Shown here: piece after piece, positions 23,610 to 33,321 of the stretch | Layout of the letters: the number at the start of each line of letters is the position of its first letter | Numbering within the stretch: position 1 is the stretch's first letter | NCBI RefSeq assembly: GCF_019656235.1 | Contig: NZ_BPLL01000005.1 | Span: 1-34,286, forward strand | DNA from: Apilactobacillus xinyiensis | Lineage (GTDB): Bacteria > Bacillota > Bacilli > Lactobacillales > Lactobacillaceae | Length of the DNA: 34,286 nucleotides | Direction: 5' to 3' | The notes under the pieces: generated by a model | Databases searched by the model: none | What the model was told of the DNA's origin: nothing | What the model saw: the letters and a program-made list of their open reading frames with translations, nothing else | Program-made: the position numbers and the translations under genes

Positions 23610-25649
23610 TTAACGTTTTGATTTTCTAGAATGAATGGAGTGGAATATCTTTCTTTGAACTAGATATTGATCATGTTGCATTGTAATAAACAATGGTGAT
23701 GATTCTTCTAGTACGCTACTGAATTCCAATCCATACCATGAAATTGGTGAGGCGGTTATATTTTGTAAGAAAATTCTTCCGCTAATTAACTGTCTGTCAA
23801 AAGCACTAATTTCAGTATTTAATGCTAAATCTGAAGGACGTTCGTTAATAATTACAAATTTGAAATCACCAACATTTCCACGGTGTTTCATTGAAGTATA
23901 GTGTTGCTTTTGTGGATCAACAACACCTTGTTCAATTAGATAGTTAACAATTTGATGTAGATAAATACTTACACTTTGTTGTTTTCTAAAACCTAAGTAT
24001 AACTGAACATCCACAATGTTTTTAGTTTCTAATAAGTCTGCAGTATAGTTGCTTTCATAAGGGTTATTTGTTTCATTAACAGTTACGAACCAATATACTT
24101 TTGCTCGTTTAGGTTCTTTATCTAAGATGGAGTACATGGTGCTGCGTTTGATTTCATAATTATCTTTAACCTTAGTCATATATACTAAGTTTGAAGTGTA
24201 AAGTGGAATTGAATCGTCAGCACTTAATTCAGACAATTGGTCACGATAATCTAATAGTGATACATATTCACTTTCTTTTTCGTAGTGATCACGACGTTTA
24301 TTACCGAAGTACCAAATAATCATTACATATAAAATACCAAACATAATAAATAAGGTTACATATCCACCATGGACAAATTTAACTAAACTTGCAACTAAGA
24401 AAACAGCTTCAATTGCTCCAAAGAATAGGGCAATAAAGAATGCAAAGATACGTTTTATCTTGGTTGACATGTATTCAAACAATAATACCGTAGTCATTAA
24501 CATGGTTACGGTAATTGCCAAACCATAAGCGGCTTCCATATGTTGAGAACTACGGAATAACCATACTACCATAAATGTTACGATACATAAGAACCAGTTA
24601 ACAGTTGAAATGTAAATTTGGCTTCTAACATTACTAGGATGATGTACAATCATTCTAGGCAAGAATTTTAAACCAATAGCTTCGTCTACTAAAGTAAATG
24701 ATCCGGTAATTAATGCTTGAGAAGCAATAATAGCAGCTAATGCAGCTAATGCAATTGCAAAAATACGCCAGTTACCAGGCAACATGTCATAGAAAGGATT
24801 AGTATTATGTAATCCTGCATATTGTGGATTATGTGCATTTTTAATAATCCAAGCACCTTGACCTAAGTAATTTAAAATTAAAGCGCTATATACAAAGGGC
24901 CAAGTTCCATATATGTTCTTTTTACCAACATGTCCCATATCTGAGTAGAGTGCTTCGGCACCAGTAGTTGCTAAGAAAATACTACCTAAGATGAATATTC
25001 CAACCTTATTGGCAGGACTAAATAATATTTCAATTGCATAGTATGGTGAAAATGCCTTTAAAACGGCTGGGTATTGTAATAAATTAATAATTCCAACGAT
25101 TGCCAAAAAACTAAACCATACTAACATTACTGGTCCAAATGAATTTCCAATGATACCAGTTCCAAATCTTTGAATTAAGAACAATACCAATAAAACACAT
25201 GATGTAATAATCAACACATTGGTTTGAGAATTACTAAAATGAATAAAGCCAATTGATTGGCCCTTTAAACCTTCGATGGCGGATGTTACAGTCACTGCTG
25301 GAGTCAATGTTCCATCAGCTAGTAAAGCAGCACCACCAATCAAAGCTGGCCAAACTAACCATTTTGCATTCTTTCGAACTAATGCATATAAAGCAAAAAT
25401 CCCACCTTCGTGATTGTTATCAGCTTTCATCGTGATTAAAACGTACTTTACAGTAGTAATAATCATTAACGTCCAGAAAATTAATGAAATTGATCCAATT
25501 ATGTAATCGGGCGTTACGTTAGACATGCTTCCAACATCACCAATAATGGCATTCATAACGTAAAGTGGTGAAGTTCCTATATCACCGTATACTATTCCTA
25601 AAGCAATCAACATTCCTGCTAAAGAAATTTTTTCAAATTTAGCCTTCAT
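23610..25649 (-). CDS. kup: KUP-family potassium uptake protein
   Basis: Kup takes up K+ with protons across the membrane. The 679-residue product has about twelve membrane helices in residues 10-455. The family motif Gly-Asp-Ile-Gly-Thr-Ser-Pro-Leu-Tyr lies near residue 23, Asn-Asn-His-Glu-Gly-Gly-Ile-Phe-Ala near 78 and Asp-Gly-Thr-Leu-Thr-Pro-Ala near 112, followed by a soluble C-terminal domain of about 220 residues. A GGAGGA site precedes the ATG. In lactococci and some other Firmicutes KUP transporters are inhibited by c-di-AMP, which the CdaA of this window would make. Confidence 0.96.
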   Translation of the reverse strand: MKAKFEKISLAGMLIALGIVYGDIGTSPLYVMNAIIGDVGSMSNVTPDYIIGSISLIFWTLMIITTVKYVLITMKADNNHEGGIFALYALVRKNAKWLVWPALIGGAALLADGTLTPAVTVTSAIEGLKGQSIGFIHFSNSQTNVLIITSCVLLVLFLIQRFGTGIIGNSFGPVMLVWFSFLAIVGIINLLQYPAVLKAFSPYYAIEILFSPANKVGIFILGSIFLATTGAEALYSDMGHVGKKNIYGTWPFVYSALILNYLGQGAWIIKNAHNPQYAGLHNTNPFYDMLPGNWRIFAIALAALAAIIASQALITGSFTLVDEAIGLKFLPRMIVHHPSNVRSQIYISTVNWFLCIVTFMVVWLFRSSQHMEAAYGLAITVTMLMTTVLLFEYMSTKIKRIFAFFIALFFGAIEAVFLVASLVKFVHGGYVTLFIMFGILYVMIIWYFGNKRRDHYEKESEYVSLLDYRDQLSELSADDSIPLYTSNLVYMTKVKDNYEIKRSTMYSILDKEPKRAKVYWFVTVNETNNPYESNYTADLLETKNIVDVQLYLGFRKQQSVSIYLHQIVNYLIEQGVVDPQKQHYTSMKHRGNVGDFKFVIINERPSDLALNTEISAFDRQLISGRIFLQNITASPISWYGLEFSSVLEESSPLFITMQHDQYLVQRKIFHSIHSRKSKR

Positions 25650-25821
25650 ACTAAATCCTCCAAATACATGTTTATAAAATTACTCAAAGGTCAATCTTAA
25701 ACTTTTCTTAAAAAAATTCAACCCTTAATCAATTTATTTAATCATTAATAATAAAATATTATAAATTCAAATGCTAAAATTGTATATATTGTAATTTGTA
25801 TTATATATAGGAGGTGTAAAA

Positions 25822-26916
25822 ATTAAAGTCTTAAAAGATCCCATTCTAATTTCAGTAATTATAATATGTTTTATCAGTTCAATATTCATTGGTGGGCCAA
25901 ATGTAAAAGATATAAATTGGGATACAATTTTATCACTAATGATGTTAATGATTTTTGTAGCATTGATTAGTGATATGAATATTTTAAACTACTTTAGTCA
26001 TTTCATTACCACTAAGGCTAGAAGCTCACGAACAATTATTTTAATGTTAGTATTGTTTGATTATTTTGCATCAATGTTCTTCACTAATGATGTTTTAATA
26101 CTAGCGTTAATTCCATTATTTATTAATATTGCTAATCGTCACCATTTACAAAAAGCATACCCATTAGTTTTGCTGACGATAGCAGCTAATTTAGGTAGTT
26201 CAATAACTCCAATTGGAAATCCTCAGAATATATTTTTAGTTTCTAACTATCATGTTGGAATGTTAGCTTTCTTTAAACATAGCTATATTTTATTTATTGT
26301 AGGTTTATGTACTGTAGTACTTTTGAGTTTCCTAGTTGAAAATAAATCTATCTTAAATTCTGAGAAGGGCCATAGAGATGCAATTCATTTAAAAGCATCT
26401 AATGTATTGATTGCAATTCTATTGATGATAGTTGTATTAATGGGAATATTTAACATTATTAATATTATTATCGCCTTATTCGTTGTTTTATGTACATCAA
26501 TACTTTTGAATTATCGAGTAATTTACAATGTGGACTATAGCCTTTTATTATCATTCATAGGTTTTTTCCTAATCGTTGGCATTTTTAGTCGTTCAATAAC
26601 AATCACTCATTTTATTGCTACAGTTTCAAATAGCCCTAAAAATATCTTCATTTTAAGTGCGCTAGCTAGTCAATTTATAAGCAATGTGCCAGCATCTGTT
26701 TTGATGGCTAAATTTAGTGGTTATATGGGAGCTATTTATTATGGCGTTAGCATTGGTGGAATGGGTACCCTAGTAGCTTCTCTAGCAAATTTATTAGCTT
26801 TAAAGCAAGTTGCTATTTATAGTAAATTAGATGTTCGTAAATTTGTCTTTATTTTTTCTTTACTAAATTTTGCGTTATTATTTTTGTTTATCATCATTTT
26901 TTATTTTATAATTTAA
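25822..26916 (+). CDS. ArsB/NhaD-superfamily permease with ATT start
   Basis: The frame continues well upstream of the first ATG (25939). A perfect AGGAGGTG (25809-25816) stands before an ATT at 25822 with 7-base spacing from AGGAGG, and no ATG, GTG or TTG exists in frame between them. From ATT the product is 364 residues and gains a whole N-terminal membrane helix plus the Gly-Gly-Pro-Asn-Val-Lys-Asp-Ile-Asn-Trp segment typical of this superfamily. About ten helices follow, with Ala-Asn-Leu-Gly-Ser-Ser-Ile-Thr-Pro-Ile-Gly-Asn-Pro-Gln-Asn as the central motif. The substrate (an anion or Na+) cannot be read. If ATT is not used, translation from 25939 would lack the first helix. Confidence 0.82.
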   Translation: MKVLKDPILISVIIICFISSIFIGGPNVKDINWDTILSLMMLMIFVALISDMNILNYFSHFITTKARSSRTIILMLVLFDYFASMFFTNDVLILALIPLFINIANRHHLQKAYPLVLLTIAANLGSSITPIGNPQNIFLVSNYHVGMLAFFKHSYILFIVGLCTVVLLSFLVENKSILNSEKGHRDAIHLKASNVLIAILLMIVVLMGIFNIINIIIALFVVLCTSILLNYRVIYNVDYSLLLSFIGFFLIVGIFSRSITITHFIATVSNSPKNIFILSALASQFISNVPASVLMAKFSGYMGAIYYGVSIGGMGTLVASLANLLALKQVAIYSKLDVRKFVFIFSLLNFALLFLFIIIFYFII

Positions 26917-26950
26917 ATCAATGGGGCTGTTCATTGAGCCTAAAAGCTAA

Positions 26951-27757
<807 letters not shown>

Positions 27758-27772
27758 AATTTTAATAATCAT

Positions 27773-27811
27773 AAAAAAGGATGAACTCATAACTGAGTTC
27801 ATCCTTTTTTT
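27773..27811. terminator. bidirectional intrinsic terminator
   Basis: A 17-bp perfect stem (AAAAAAGGATGAACTCA with TGAGTTCATCCTTTTTT) with loop TAAC lies between the convergent gdh and yeiH-like genes. Confidence 0.94.
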
Positions 27812-28832
27812 AGAAAAATAGTTTACTTACAATGATTACAAACGTCAGCAATATTACAGAACTGATGAATGTAGCTAAAATCGGTTTTTTACCACGATTT
27901 AAAATAACTTTAAAGTTAACGCTAATCCCTAAAGCAGCCATTGCCATACCTAAGAAAATATATGCAGCTTTTACTAACAAACTAAGCACATTAGCGCTCA
28001 TAGGAACAAATGATCCAATGATACTAGCTAGGATAAAGCCACCCATAAACCAGGGGATTGGCAATTTATTATGTTTGCCATTTTCATTATTAACTTTGCT
28101 ACTTTTTTGGTACCAAATACCGATAATTAATGCAGCTGGTGCTAGCATTAACACACGTGAAAGTTTAGTGATAATTGCAATGTTCAATCCAACAGGGCCA
28201 GCGGTACTTCCAGTAGCTACCGCATGTGCAATTTCGTGTAATGAACCTCCGGCCACTACTCCAAATTGAGTTGCATCCATATGTAATAATGGCTTTAGCA
28301 TAATTTCAATTAAAGTAAAAATAGTTCCCATAATAGCCACAATCGCTACCGCTAGAACTTGGTCTTCTTCTTTTTGCGCTTTTTTGCTAGAGCTTACCTT
28401 AATTTGTGGTGAAATACCCATAACGGCAGCAGCACCACAGATTCCAGTTCCACTAGCAGCAAGAATGGCTAATTCTTTATCTACCCCAAATTTTCGATTT
28501 AGTAAATATGTTCCAGTGATAGTACCAGTCACTACGATCATTGCTAATAAAATAGTTTTAACGCCGGATGACATTAAAGCGGTTAGATTTAGCTTAAAAC
28601 CTAATAAAATAATTCCTAAACGTAGAAATTTATTAGATATAAATCCAATTTCCTTTTTAATAGGTTTGGTATCAACTGGTTGAACTTGTAATAACATTCC
28701 AAAAATAAGTGCTAAAACTAATGAACCGATGATATTTAAATAGGGTAAATTAGCTAGATAGGTACCAACCATCGTACAAATTAATGTAACTATGATAGCG
28801 ATCCAGAATTTACCAGTTAAAATAATTTTCAA
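27810..28832 (-). CDS. YeiH/UPF0324 family membrane protein
   Basis: The 340-residue protein has about nine to ten membrane helices and the family's conserved stretches Gly-Thr-Gly-Ile-Cys-Gly-Ala-Ala-Ala-Val near residue 128 and Gly-Gly-Ser-Leu-His-Glu-Ile-Ala-His-Ala-Val near 195. The family is annotated as putative sulfate exporter. The start is taken as the TTG at 28832, nine bases after AAAGGA; an in-frame ATG at 28850 has no ribosome binding site and would add six residues that contain this site. A LysR-type regulator is divergent from it, the usual arrangement for this family. Confidence 0.87.
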   Translation of the reverse strand: MKIILTGKFWIAIIVTLICTMVGTYLANLPYLNIIGSLVLALIFGMLLQVQPVDTKPIKKEIGFISNKFLRLGIILLGFKLNLTALMSSGVKTILLAMIVVTGTITGTYLLNRKFGVDKELAILAASGTGICGAAAVMGISPQIKVSSSKKAQKEEDQVLAVAIVAIMGTIFTLIEIMLKPLLHMDATQFGVVAGGSLHEIAHAVATGSTAGPVGLNIAIITKLSRVLMLAPAALIIGIWYQKSSKVNNENGKHNKLPIPWFMGGFILASIIGSFVPMSANVLSLLVKAAYIFLGMAMAALGISVNFKVILNRGKKPILATFISSVILLTFVIIVSKLFF

Positions 28833-28939
28833 AGATAAACATCCTTTCATTTAATATGTGTTTTATTATATGAAGGTTATGTTATAAAATAAAATTATTA
28901 TTATTAATTTAGCTATAAAATTTACTTATGGAGAACTAC

Positions 28940-29803
28940 ATGATTGATCAACGATATACTACTTTTTTAATGTTAACTAAGACAAAATCATACACTAAAA
29001 CAGCTAAAAAATTATTTATTACGCAGCCAGCAGTAACTCAACAAGTGAAAAGTTTAGAAAAAGAATTGCAAATACAATTAGTAAAATATCATCAACCGCA
29101 TCTAGACATTACTAAATCAGGACAAGAGTTGGCAGCTTTTATCAACAATATTGTAAATCAACAAACAGAGTTTTTAGATTATTTAAAAAAACCTAATTCA
29201 CAAAAAGAAATCATGTTTGGAGCTACTAAATCAGTTGCTATTTTTATGATTCCTAAGATAATTGAAAAATTTTCACATGATTTTGATAAAATTAATTGTA
29301 CGGTTACCAATACCGAAATAATATTAAGTATGATTGACGATGGTAAATTAGATTTTGCTATCCTAGAAGGTAATTTTAACAAACAAGTTTATAGTTATTA
29401 TCCTATGCAACGAGAACGATTTGTCTGTGTTGCTAATGCTGATAATGAATTAACGAAAATGGCTAAAATTGATATTAATCAATTATTAAATCAAACTTTA
29501 ATTTTAAGGGAAAATGGTTCAGGAACTAGGTGTATTTTATATAATTGGTTAAAATCATTGAACTTAAGCTTTAGTGATTTTAATCAAGTGATTAGTTTTA
29601 ATGAGCCTACAGGCATAATCGAATTGATTAAAAAAAACGTTGGGATTTCTTTTATGTATGAATCATTAGCACTTCAAGAAATATCTAATGGTAATTTGCA
29701 AGAAATTAAATTAAGTGGGATGGATATTTTTAGAACCATGAATTTAGTTTATTCACGTAACAATTATTTTGCTAACTACTTTAATCATTTGTTTTGTGAT
29801 TAA
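28940..29803 (+). CDS. LysR-type transcriptional regulator
   Basis: The 287-residue protein has an N-terminal winged helix-turn-helix (about 2-60, with Thr-Gln-Pro-Ala-Val-Thr-Gln-Gln-Val-Lys as recognition region) and a periplasmic-binding-like effector domain (about 85-285). It probably regulates the divergent yeiH-like gene, as is typical of LysR proteins (inference from position). The ATG at 28940 is preferred because GGAGA lies 5 bases upstream; an ATG at 28928 overlaps that site. The 3' end overlaps the convergent next gene by 23 bases and no terminator separates them. Confidence 0.9.
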   Translation: MIDQRYTTFLMLTKTKSYTKTAKKLFITQPAVTQQVKSLEKELQIQLVKYHQPHLDITKSGQELAAFINNIVNQQTEFLDYLKKPNSQKEIMFGATKSVAIFMIPKIIEKFSHDFDKINCTVTNTEIILSMIDDGKLDFAILEGNFNKQVYSYYPMQRERFVCVANADNELTKMAKIDINQLLNQTLILRENGSGTRCILYNWLKSLNLSFSDFNQVISFNEPTGIIELIKKNVGISFMYESLALQEISNGNLQEIKLSGMDIFRTMNLVYSRNNYFANYFNHLFCD

Positions 29804-30332
29804 TATTTAGTTCAATTAATTTTAAGACATCTTGTTCAATCATAGCATTAGGGTTTAAACCTAATTCATTAATAGGAATAGGTTGGTTTATTTTTTGATA
29901 ATATTTTAACCAATATTTTTCAATTTGTTGATTAGTTCCAAATTTCATATGAATTAAGTGAAAGTATTGATGCTCAAAAATTTCATATATAAAATTAGCA
30001 CAGTAAAAGCCATGGTTATTAGGATTAAAAGAATAGTTATATGGTAATCCGAGACATTTTTCTGCTTTCAAGAATAATTTTTGAACATTAAAAGTGGTTT
30101 TCAAACGATATACATCAATGTTATTATTAGTATCTTTGATAAATTGTTTAAAACTAGTTTTGTGTACACCAAATTCAGGACAGGCCTCATAAACATAGGG
30201 CTCTTTATGATTATAAATAATAATAGCAACATGATCATATTGAAAAGAATGACTACTTAAACTACTTTCTACAATGGCTTGAGATAGTTCATTTTGATTA
30301 TGTCTGATAAATAATAAATCACCATTTTTCAT
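29781..30332 (-). CDS. YiiX/C92-type permuted papain-like protein
   Basis: The 183-residue protein begins Lys-Asn-Gly-Asp-Leu-Leu-Phe. It shows the circularly permuted NlpC/P60 (papain-like) order: His34 in Tyr-Asp-His-Val-Ala-Ile, Glu49 in Val-Tyr-Glu-Ala, and the Cys111 nucleophile in Gly-Phe-Tyr-Cys-Ala-Asn-Phe-Ile-Tyr-Glu. This matches the YaeF/YiiX (Peptidase C92) family of hydrolases acting on amide or ester bonds of lipids or peptides. There is no signal peptide, so it acts in the cytoplasm. The start has GGAGG upstream. It overlaps the end of the LysR gene and starts 34 bases from the divergent corA. Confidence 0.83.
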   Translation of the reverse strand: MKNGDLLFIRHNQNELSQAIVESSLSSHSFQYDHVAIIIYNHKEPYVYEACPEFGVHKTSFKQFIKDTNNNIDVYRLKTTFNVQKLFLKAEKCLGLPYNYSFNPNNHGFYCANFIYEIFEHQYFHLIHMKFGTNQQIEKYWLKYYQKINQPIPINELGLNPNAMIEQDVLKLIELNINHKTND

Positions 30333-30366
30333 GCATTTACCTCCAATTTTAGAAAGGACGAATTAT

Positions 30367-31251
30367 ATGTTAAAAATACATAATTTAAAAGATGCAGTTT
30401 GGGTCGAACTGTACAAAACTGACGCGACAGAAATTAGCAATGCTATTCAAAAGTATAAATTACCTAGAAATGTTAAGGGATATATGTTAGATAAGCACGA
30501 GCATTCTCGATTTGAATACGATGACTTTAAAGATTACTCGATTTTAATTATGCGAGCCTTGCGTAGCAAAAAAATTGATAAGGTGAAAACTTCACCGGCT
30601 GTAATCGTGATTAAGGATAATTTAATTGTAACTAAGAATAGTAAAAGTTTTAATAAATTATCTGATGAGGGCGAGTGCAATAAATTTGATTTAATTTTTG
30701 ATTTTTTAGTTGAGATTAGTAATCCTTATTTTGCTAAGATAGATAATATTAACGCTCAAGCAGAAAAGTTACAATCAAAAAATAGAAGTATTAACAATAA
30801 GAAACTTCAAGAAGTTTCTAATTTAAAAAGTGATTTAGTATATCTAAAATCAGCTACAGCAGCTAATTTGTTAGCAATTCATCAATTTGAAAATGCTGGA
30901 GTTAATCCATCCATTCCCATTGATTTTACTTCTCAAGAAAAACAAAAAATTGAAGATGTAACTGTCGAGTATAATGAATGTAAATATATGTTTGACGTTT
31001 TGAATGATATAGTGGGCCAAATTGAAGAAACATACGGTAATATTATTAATAGTAATTTAAATCAGACTATGAAAGTTTTAACTATTTGGTCGTTAGTTTT
31101 AGCAATTCCACCGATTATTTCCGGTTTTTATGGGATGAACGTGGGATTGCCATTTGCTAATAGTTGGTTCTCATGGATATTTACTATAATAATAACCATA
31201 ATTATCATTGTAGTTATGTTGATGTACTTACGTAAACATCATGATTTGTAA
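30367..31251 (+). CDS. corA: CorA-family magnesium transporter
   Basis: CorA proteins form pentameric Mg2+ (Co2+, Ni2+) channels. The 294-residue product has a large cytoplasmic domain and two C-terminal helices, with the signature Tyr-Gly-Met-Asn at the end of the first (about residues 249-252). The ATG at 30367 follows AAAGGA (30352-30357). A TATAAT on the opposite strand overlaps this ATG (30362-30367) and could be the -10 box of the divergent C92 gene. Confidence 0.93.
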   Translation: MLKIHNLKDAVWVELYKTDATEISNAIQKYKLPRNVKGYMLDKHEHSRFEYDDFKDYSILIMRALRSKKIDKVKTSPAVIVIKDNLIVTKNSKSFNKLSDEGECNKFDLIFDFLVEISNPYFAKIDNINAQAEKLQSKNRSINNKKLQEVSNLKSDLVYLKSATAANLLAIHQFENAGVNPSIPIDFTSQEKQKIEDVTVEYNECKYMFDVLNDIVGQIEETYGNIINSNLNQTMKVLTIWSLVLAIPPIISGFYGMNVGLPFANSWFSWIFTIIITIIIIVVMLMYLRKHHDL

Positions 31252-31253
31252 AT

Positions 31254-31288
31254 AAAAAGACTGTGATTTTTACATCACAGTCTTTTTT
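31254..31288. terminator. bidirectional intrinsic terminator
   Basis: The stem AAAAAGACTGTGAT / ATCACAGTCTTTTT with loop TTTTAC lies between the convergent corA and gap genes. Confidence 0.93.
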
Positions 31289-31305
31289 GATTTTAAATTT
31301 TTATA

Positions 31306-32319
31306 TTATAGTTGAGCAAAATGTAACAAAGTACGTACCATGTTGCATGTGAAGCCCCATTCATTATCGTACCATGTCCATACTTTAACTAATTGATCGT
31401 CACCAAAAGTAGTAACGTCAGTTTGAGTAGCGTCAAATACGGAACCGTGAGTATCACCAATAATGTCAGATGATACGATAGGTTCGTCGTTCCAACCAAA
31501 GGCAGGATTGTTTTCAGTATGTTTCTTCATAGCTTCATTAATTTCATCAGCGGTAACGTTTTTCTTTTCAACGATAGCAGTTAGTTCAGTTAATGAACCG
31601 TCAACAACACCTACACGTTGAGCAACTCCATTTAACTTACCGTTTAATTCAGGAATTACCAATCCTAATGCTTTGGCAGCACCGGTAGAATGAGGAATTG
31701 TATTAGTAGATGCAGTACGGTTATTTCTAAATTTCTTGCCTCTAGGTCCATCCAAAATAGCTTGAGTAGATGTGAAGGCATGAATGGTAGTCATAGTACC
31801 AACTTTAATGCCAAAATCTTTGTTCAAGAAATATGCTGAAGGAGCGATACTTCCAGTGGTACAAGATCCAGCAGATACAATTTTGTCATTAGCATCTAAA
31901 GTATCTAAGTTAACGCCTGGAACAACGGTTTTAATATCACCAGCTGGTGCTGAAATTAAAACACGTTTTGCTCCAGCATCCAAATGAGCTTGAGATTTTT
32001 CTTTTGATGTATAGAAACCAGTACATTCAAGTACAAAATCCACACCATCATTTTTTACCCAAGGAATATTAGCAGCATCTTTTTCAGCATAAACCGGAAT
32101 TTCTTTACCATCGACAATGATTGCATTGTCATTAGATGTTACTTCACCAGGAAATTTTCCATGAGTGGAATCATATTTTAGTAAATATGCGAGCATAGAA
32201 GGAGTTGTTAAATCATTGATAGCAGCTACTTCAATATCACTTGATTTTAGTTCGTGGATACGTTTAAAAGCTAAACGTCCGATACGTCCAAAACCATTAA
32301 TACCAATCTTTACAGTCAT
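31306..32319 (-). CDS. gap: glyceraldehyde-3-phosphate dehydrogenase
   Basis: GAPDH converts glyceraldehyde-3-phosphate to 1,3-bisphosphoglycerate with NAD. The 337-residue product has the N-terminal [10 protein letters not shown], Asp36 that favours NAD, catalytic Cys153 and His180, and the C-terminal Trp-Tyr-Asp-Asn-Glu-Trp-Gly. The active-site loop reads Ala-Gly-Ser-Cys-Thr-Thr-Gly-Ser-Ile instead of the usual Asn-Ala-Ser-Cys-Thr-Thr-Asn-Cys-Leu. It stands alone: no cggR, pgk or tpi is next to it. A GGAGGA site precedes the ATG. The promoter is probably the TG-A-TATTAT extended -10 on the minus strand at 32371-32363. Confidence 0.95.
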   Translation of the reverse strand: MTVKIGINGFGRIGRLAFKRIHELKSSDIEVAAINDLTTPSMLAYLLKYDSTHGKFPGEVTSNDNAIIVDGKEIPVYAEKDAANIPWVKNDGVDFVLECTGFYTSKEKSQAHLDAGAKRVLISAPAGDIKTVVPGVNLDTLDANDKIVSAGSCTTGSIAPSAYFLNKDFGIKVGTMTTIHAFTSTQAILDGPRGKKFRNNRTASTNTIPHSTGAAKALGLVIPELNGKLNGVAQRVGVVDGSLTELTAIVEKKNVTADEINEAMKKHTENNPAFGWNDEPIVSSDIIGDTHGSVFDATQTDVTTFGDDQLVKVWTWYDNEWGFTCNMVRTLLHFAQL

Positions 32320-32390
32320 AAGAAATCCTCCTAATTTGTTGTTTATTTATAACTACGCTAAAATAATATCAGCTTATTAAAATAAAATCA

Positions 32391-32405
32391 TGTAAAATGC
32401 TTACA
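32391..32405. promoter_or_regulatory. inverted-repeat operator between gap and pgpA-like gene
   Basis: TGTAA-N5-TTACA is a perfect inverted repeat at 32391-32405. Read on the minus strand it is TGTAAGCATTTTACA, which matches the site at 33171-33185 in 13 of 15 positions. It would be centred about 42 bases upstream of the inferred gap transcription start and just upstream of the ribosome binding site of the pgpA-like gene. It resembles sites of CcpA or another LacI-family protein. Confidence 0.4.
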
Positions 32406-32424
32406 AATTTTGAGGAGAATGATT

Positions 32425-32925
32425 ATGTTATACCCTAAAGATGATTTAAAAAAATATGTCTTAGATTATTTTCATCATAAAAATATCACTATTGAAGATA
32501 TTGCACGTGAATTTTGTGAATTTGAAGGTAAGTACTCTAAAGATTTGACCGTTTCAGATGGAGTAAAAATCATTAATGAAAAGGTTTTTTCGGATAAAGA
32601 TATTCTTCAAACCATAGCAGTAGGTATTCAACTAGATAAATTGGCTGAACAAAACATGCTGGATGAACCATTATTATCAATTATAAAAAATGATTTACCA
32701 CAATTTGGAACGGATGAATTATTTGGTATTTACATCGCTAGTCATTTTACAACTGCTGGAATTGCCAATTATGGATATTTAGATCAAACCAAAAATGGAA
32801 TTGCTAAAAAATTAGATGTCTCACAAGATCATGGTAAAAATAGTACAGTGAATACATTTTTGGACGACATTATATCTAGTATTGTTGCTTCAGCTTCTGG
32901 GTTTATTATCCAAAATAAGGATTAA
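32425..32925 (+). CDS. phosphatidylglycerophosphatase A-like protein (YutG family)
   Basis: The 166-residue product matches the Firmicute PgpA/YutG family: Thr-Ile-Glu-Asp-Ile-Ala near residue 21, Gly-Ile-Gln-Leu-Asp-Lys-Leu-Ala-Glu-Gln near 67, Asn-Tyr-Gly-Tyr-Leu-Asp near 114 and Thr-Phe-Leu-Asp-Asp-Ile near 142. Family members are linked to dephosphorylation of phosphatidylglycerol phosphate in membrane lipid synthesis. The ATG at 32425 has GAGGA at 32412-32416; two earlier in-frame candidates (32410, 32419) overlap or crowd that site. Confidence 0.85.
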   Translation: MLYPKDDLKKYVLDYFHHKNITIEDIAREFCEFEGKYSKDLTVSDGVKIINEKVFSDKDILQTIAVGIQLDKLAEQNMLDEPLLSIIKNDLPQFGTDELFGIYIASHFTTAGIANYGYLDQTKNGIAKKLDVSQDHGKNSTVNTFLDDIISSIVASASGFIIQNKD

Positions 32926-32931
32926 CATAAA

Positions 32932-33075
32932 TTATTTCCAAACGTATTCGGTTTGACTATTATATGCAGGACCTTGTTTTACTTTTACATATTTATTGTT
33001 CAAGCTGGAAAGTTGAAATAAAAATACTAAACCTAAAATTATTGCAAGAGTTATAATTCTTTTTGTTTTATACAT
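32932..33075 (-). CDS. small membrane-anchored or secreted protein (47 residues)
   Basis: I do not recognise this protein. A minus-strand ATG at 33075 opens 47 codons to a TAA at 32932-32934, with GGAAG eight bases upstream. The product has a basic start (Tyr-Lys-Thr-Lys-Arg), one hydrophobic helix (about 7-20) and a short polar tail ending Glu-Tyr-Val-Trp-Lys. It could be a single-pass membrane microprotein or a secreted peptide. Its stop is 6 bases from the stop of the pgpA-like gene on the other strand with no terminator in between. Confidence 0.6.
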   Translation of the reverse strand: MYKTKRIITLAIILGLVFLFQLSSLNNKYVKVKQGPAYNSQTEYVWK

Positions 33076-33170
33076 GATTGCCACTTCCAAAATATATTTT
33101 GATTTATTTACATTTTAATTATTAACCATTTTTCTTAAATATAGCTTAAATTTTGCAAAAATAAATATAA

Positions 33171-33185
33171 TGTAAGCGCTTTACT
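33171..33185. promoter_or_regulatory. cre-like operator upstream of glcU
   Basis: TGTAAGCGCTTTACT at 33171-33185 has the AAGCGCTT core of a CcpA cre site, but the right half is shifted by one base from the consensus. It overlaps the last base of a TATAAT at 33166-33171. It matches the site between gap and the pgpA-like gene in 13 of 15 positions. The rest of 33076-33321 is AT-rich; another possible -10 (TG-T-TATATT, near 33257-33265) lies closer to glcU. Confidence 0.45.
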
Positions 33186-33321
33186 TTTTTCTTTTTAAGG
33201 TATACAATTACAAATATAGTTTTTACGCAAAATTTTCTTATGTAATTTTTTATTATGTGTTATATTTTATTTAATCAAGTTACATAAATTTAAAGATATA
33301 TTTCAGAAAAGGAAGTTTTTT

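Noticed and set aside
27832-28269. 145-codon open frame on the + strand
   Set aside because: It lies wholly antisense to the YeiH-like gene, has no ribosome binding site and gives no recognisable protein; likewise the frame at 28384-28683.
28928-28939. LysR gene start at 28928
   Set aside because: That ATG overlaps the GGAGA site that serves the ATG at 28940, and nothing upstream of it resembles a binding site.
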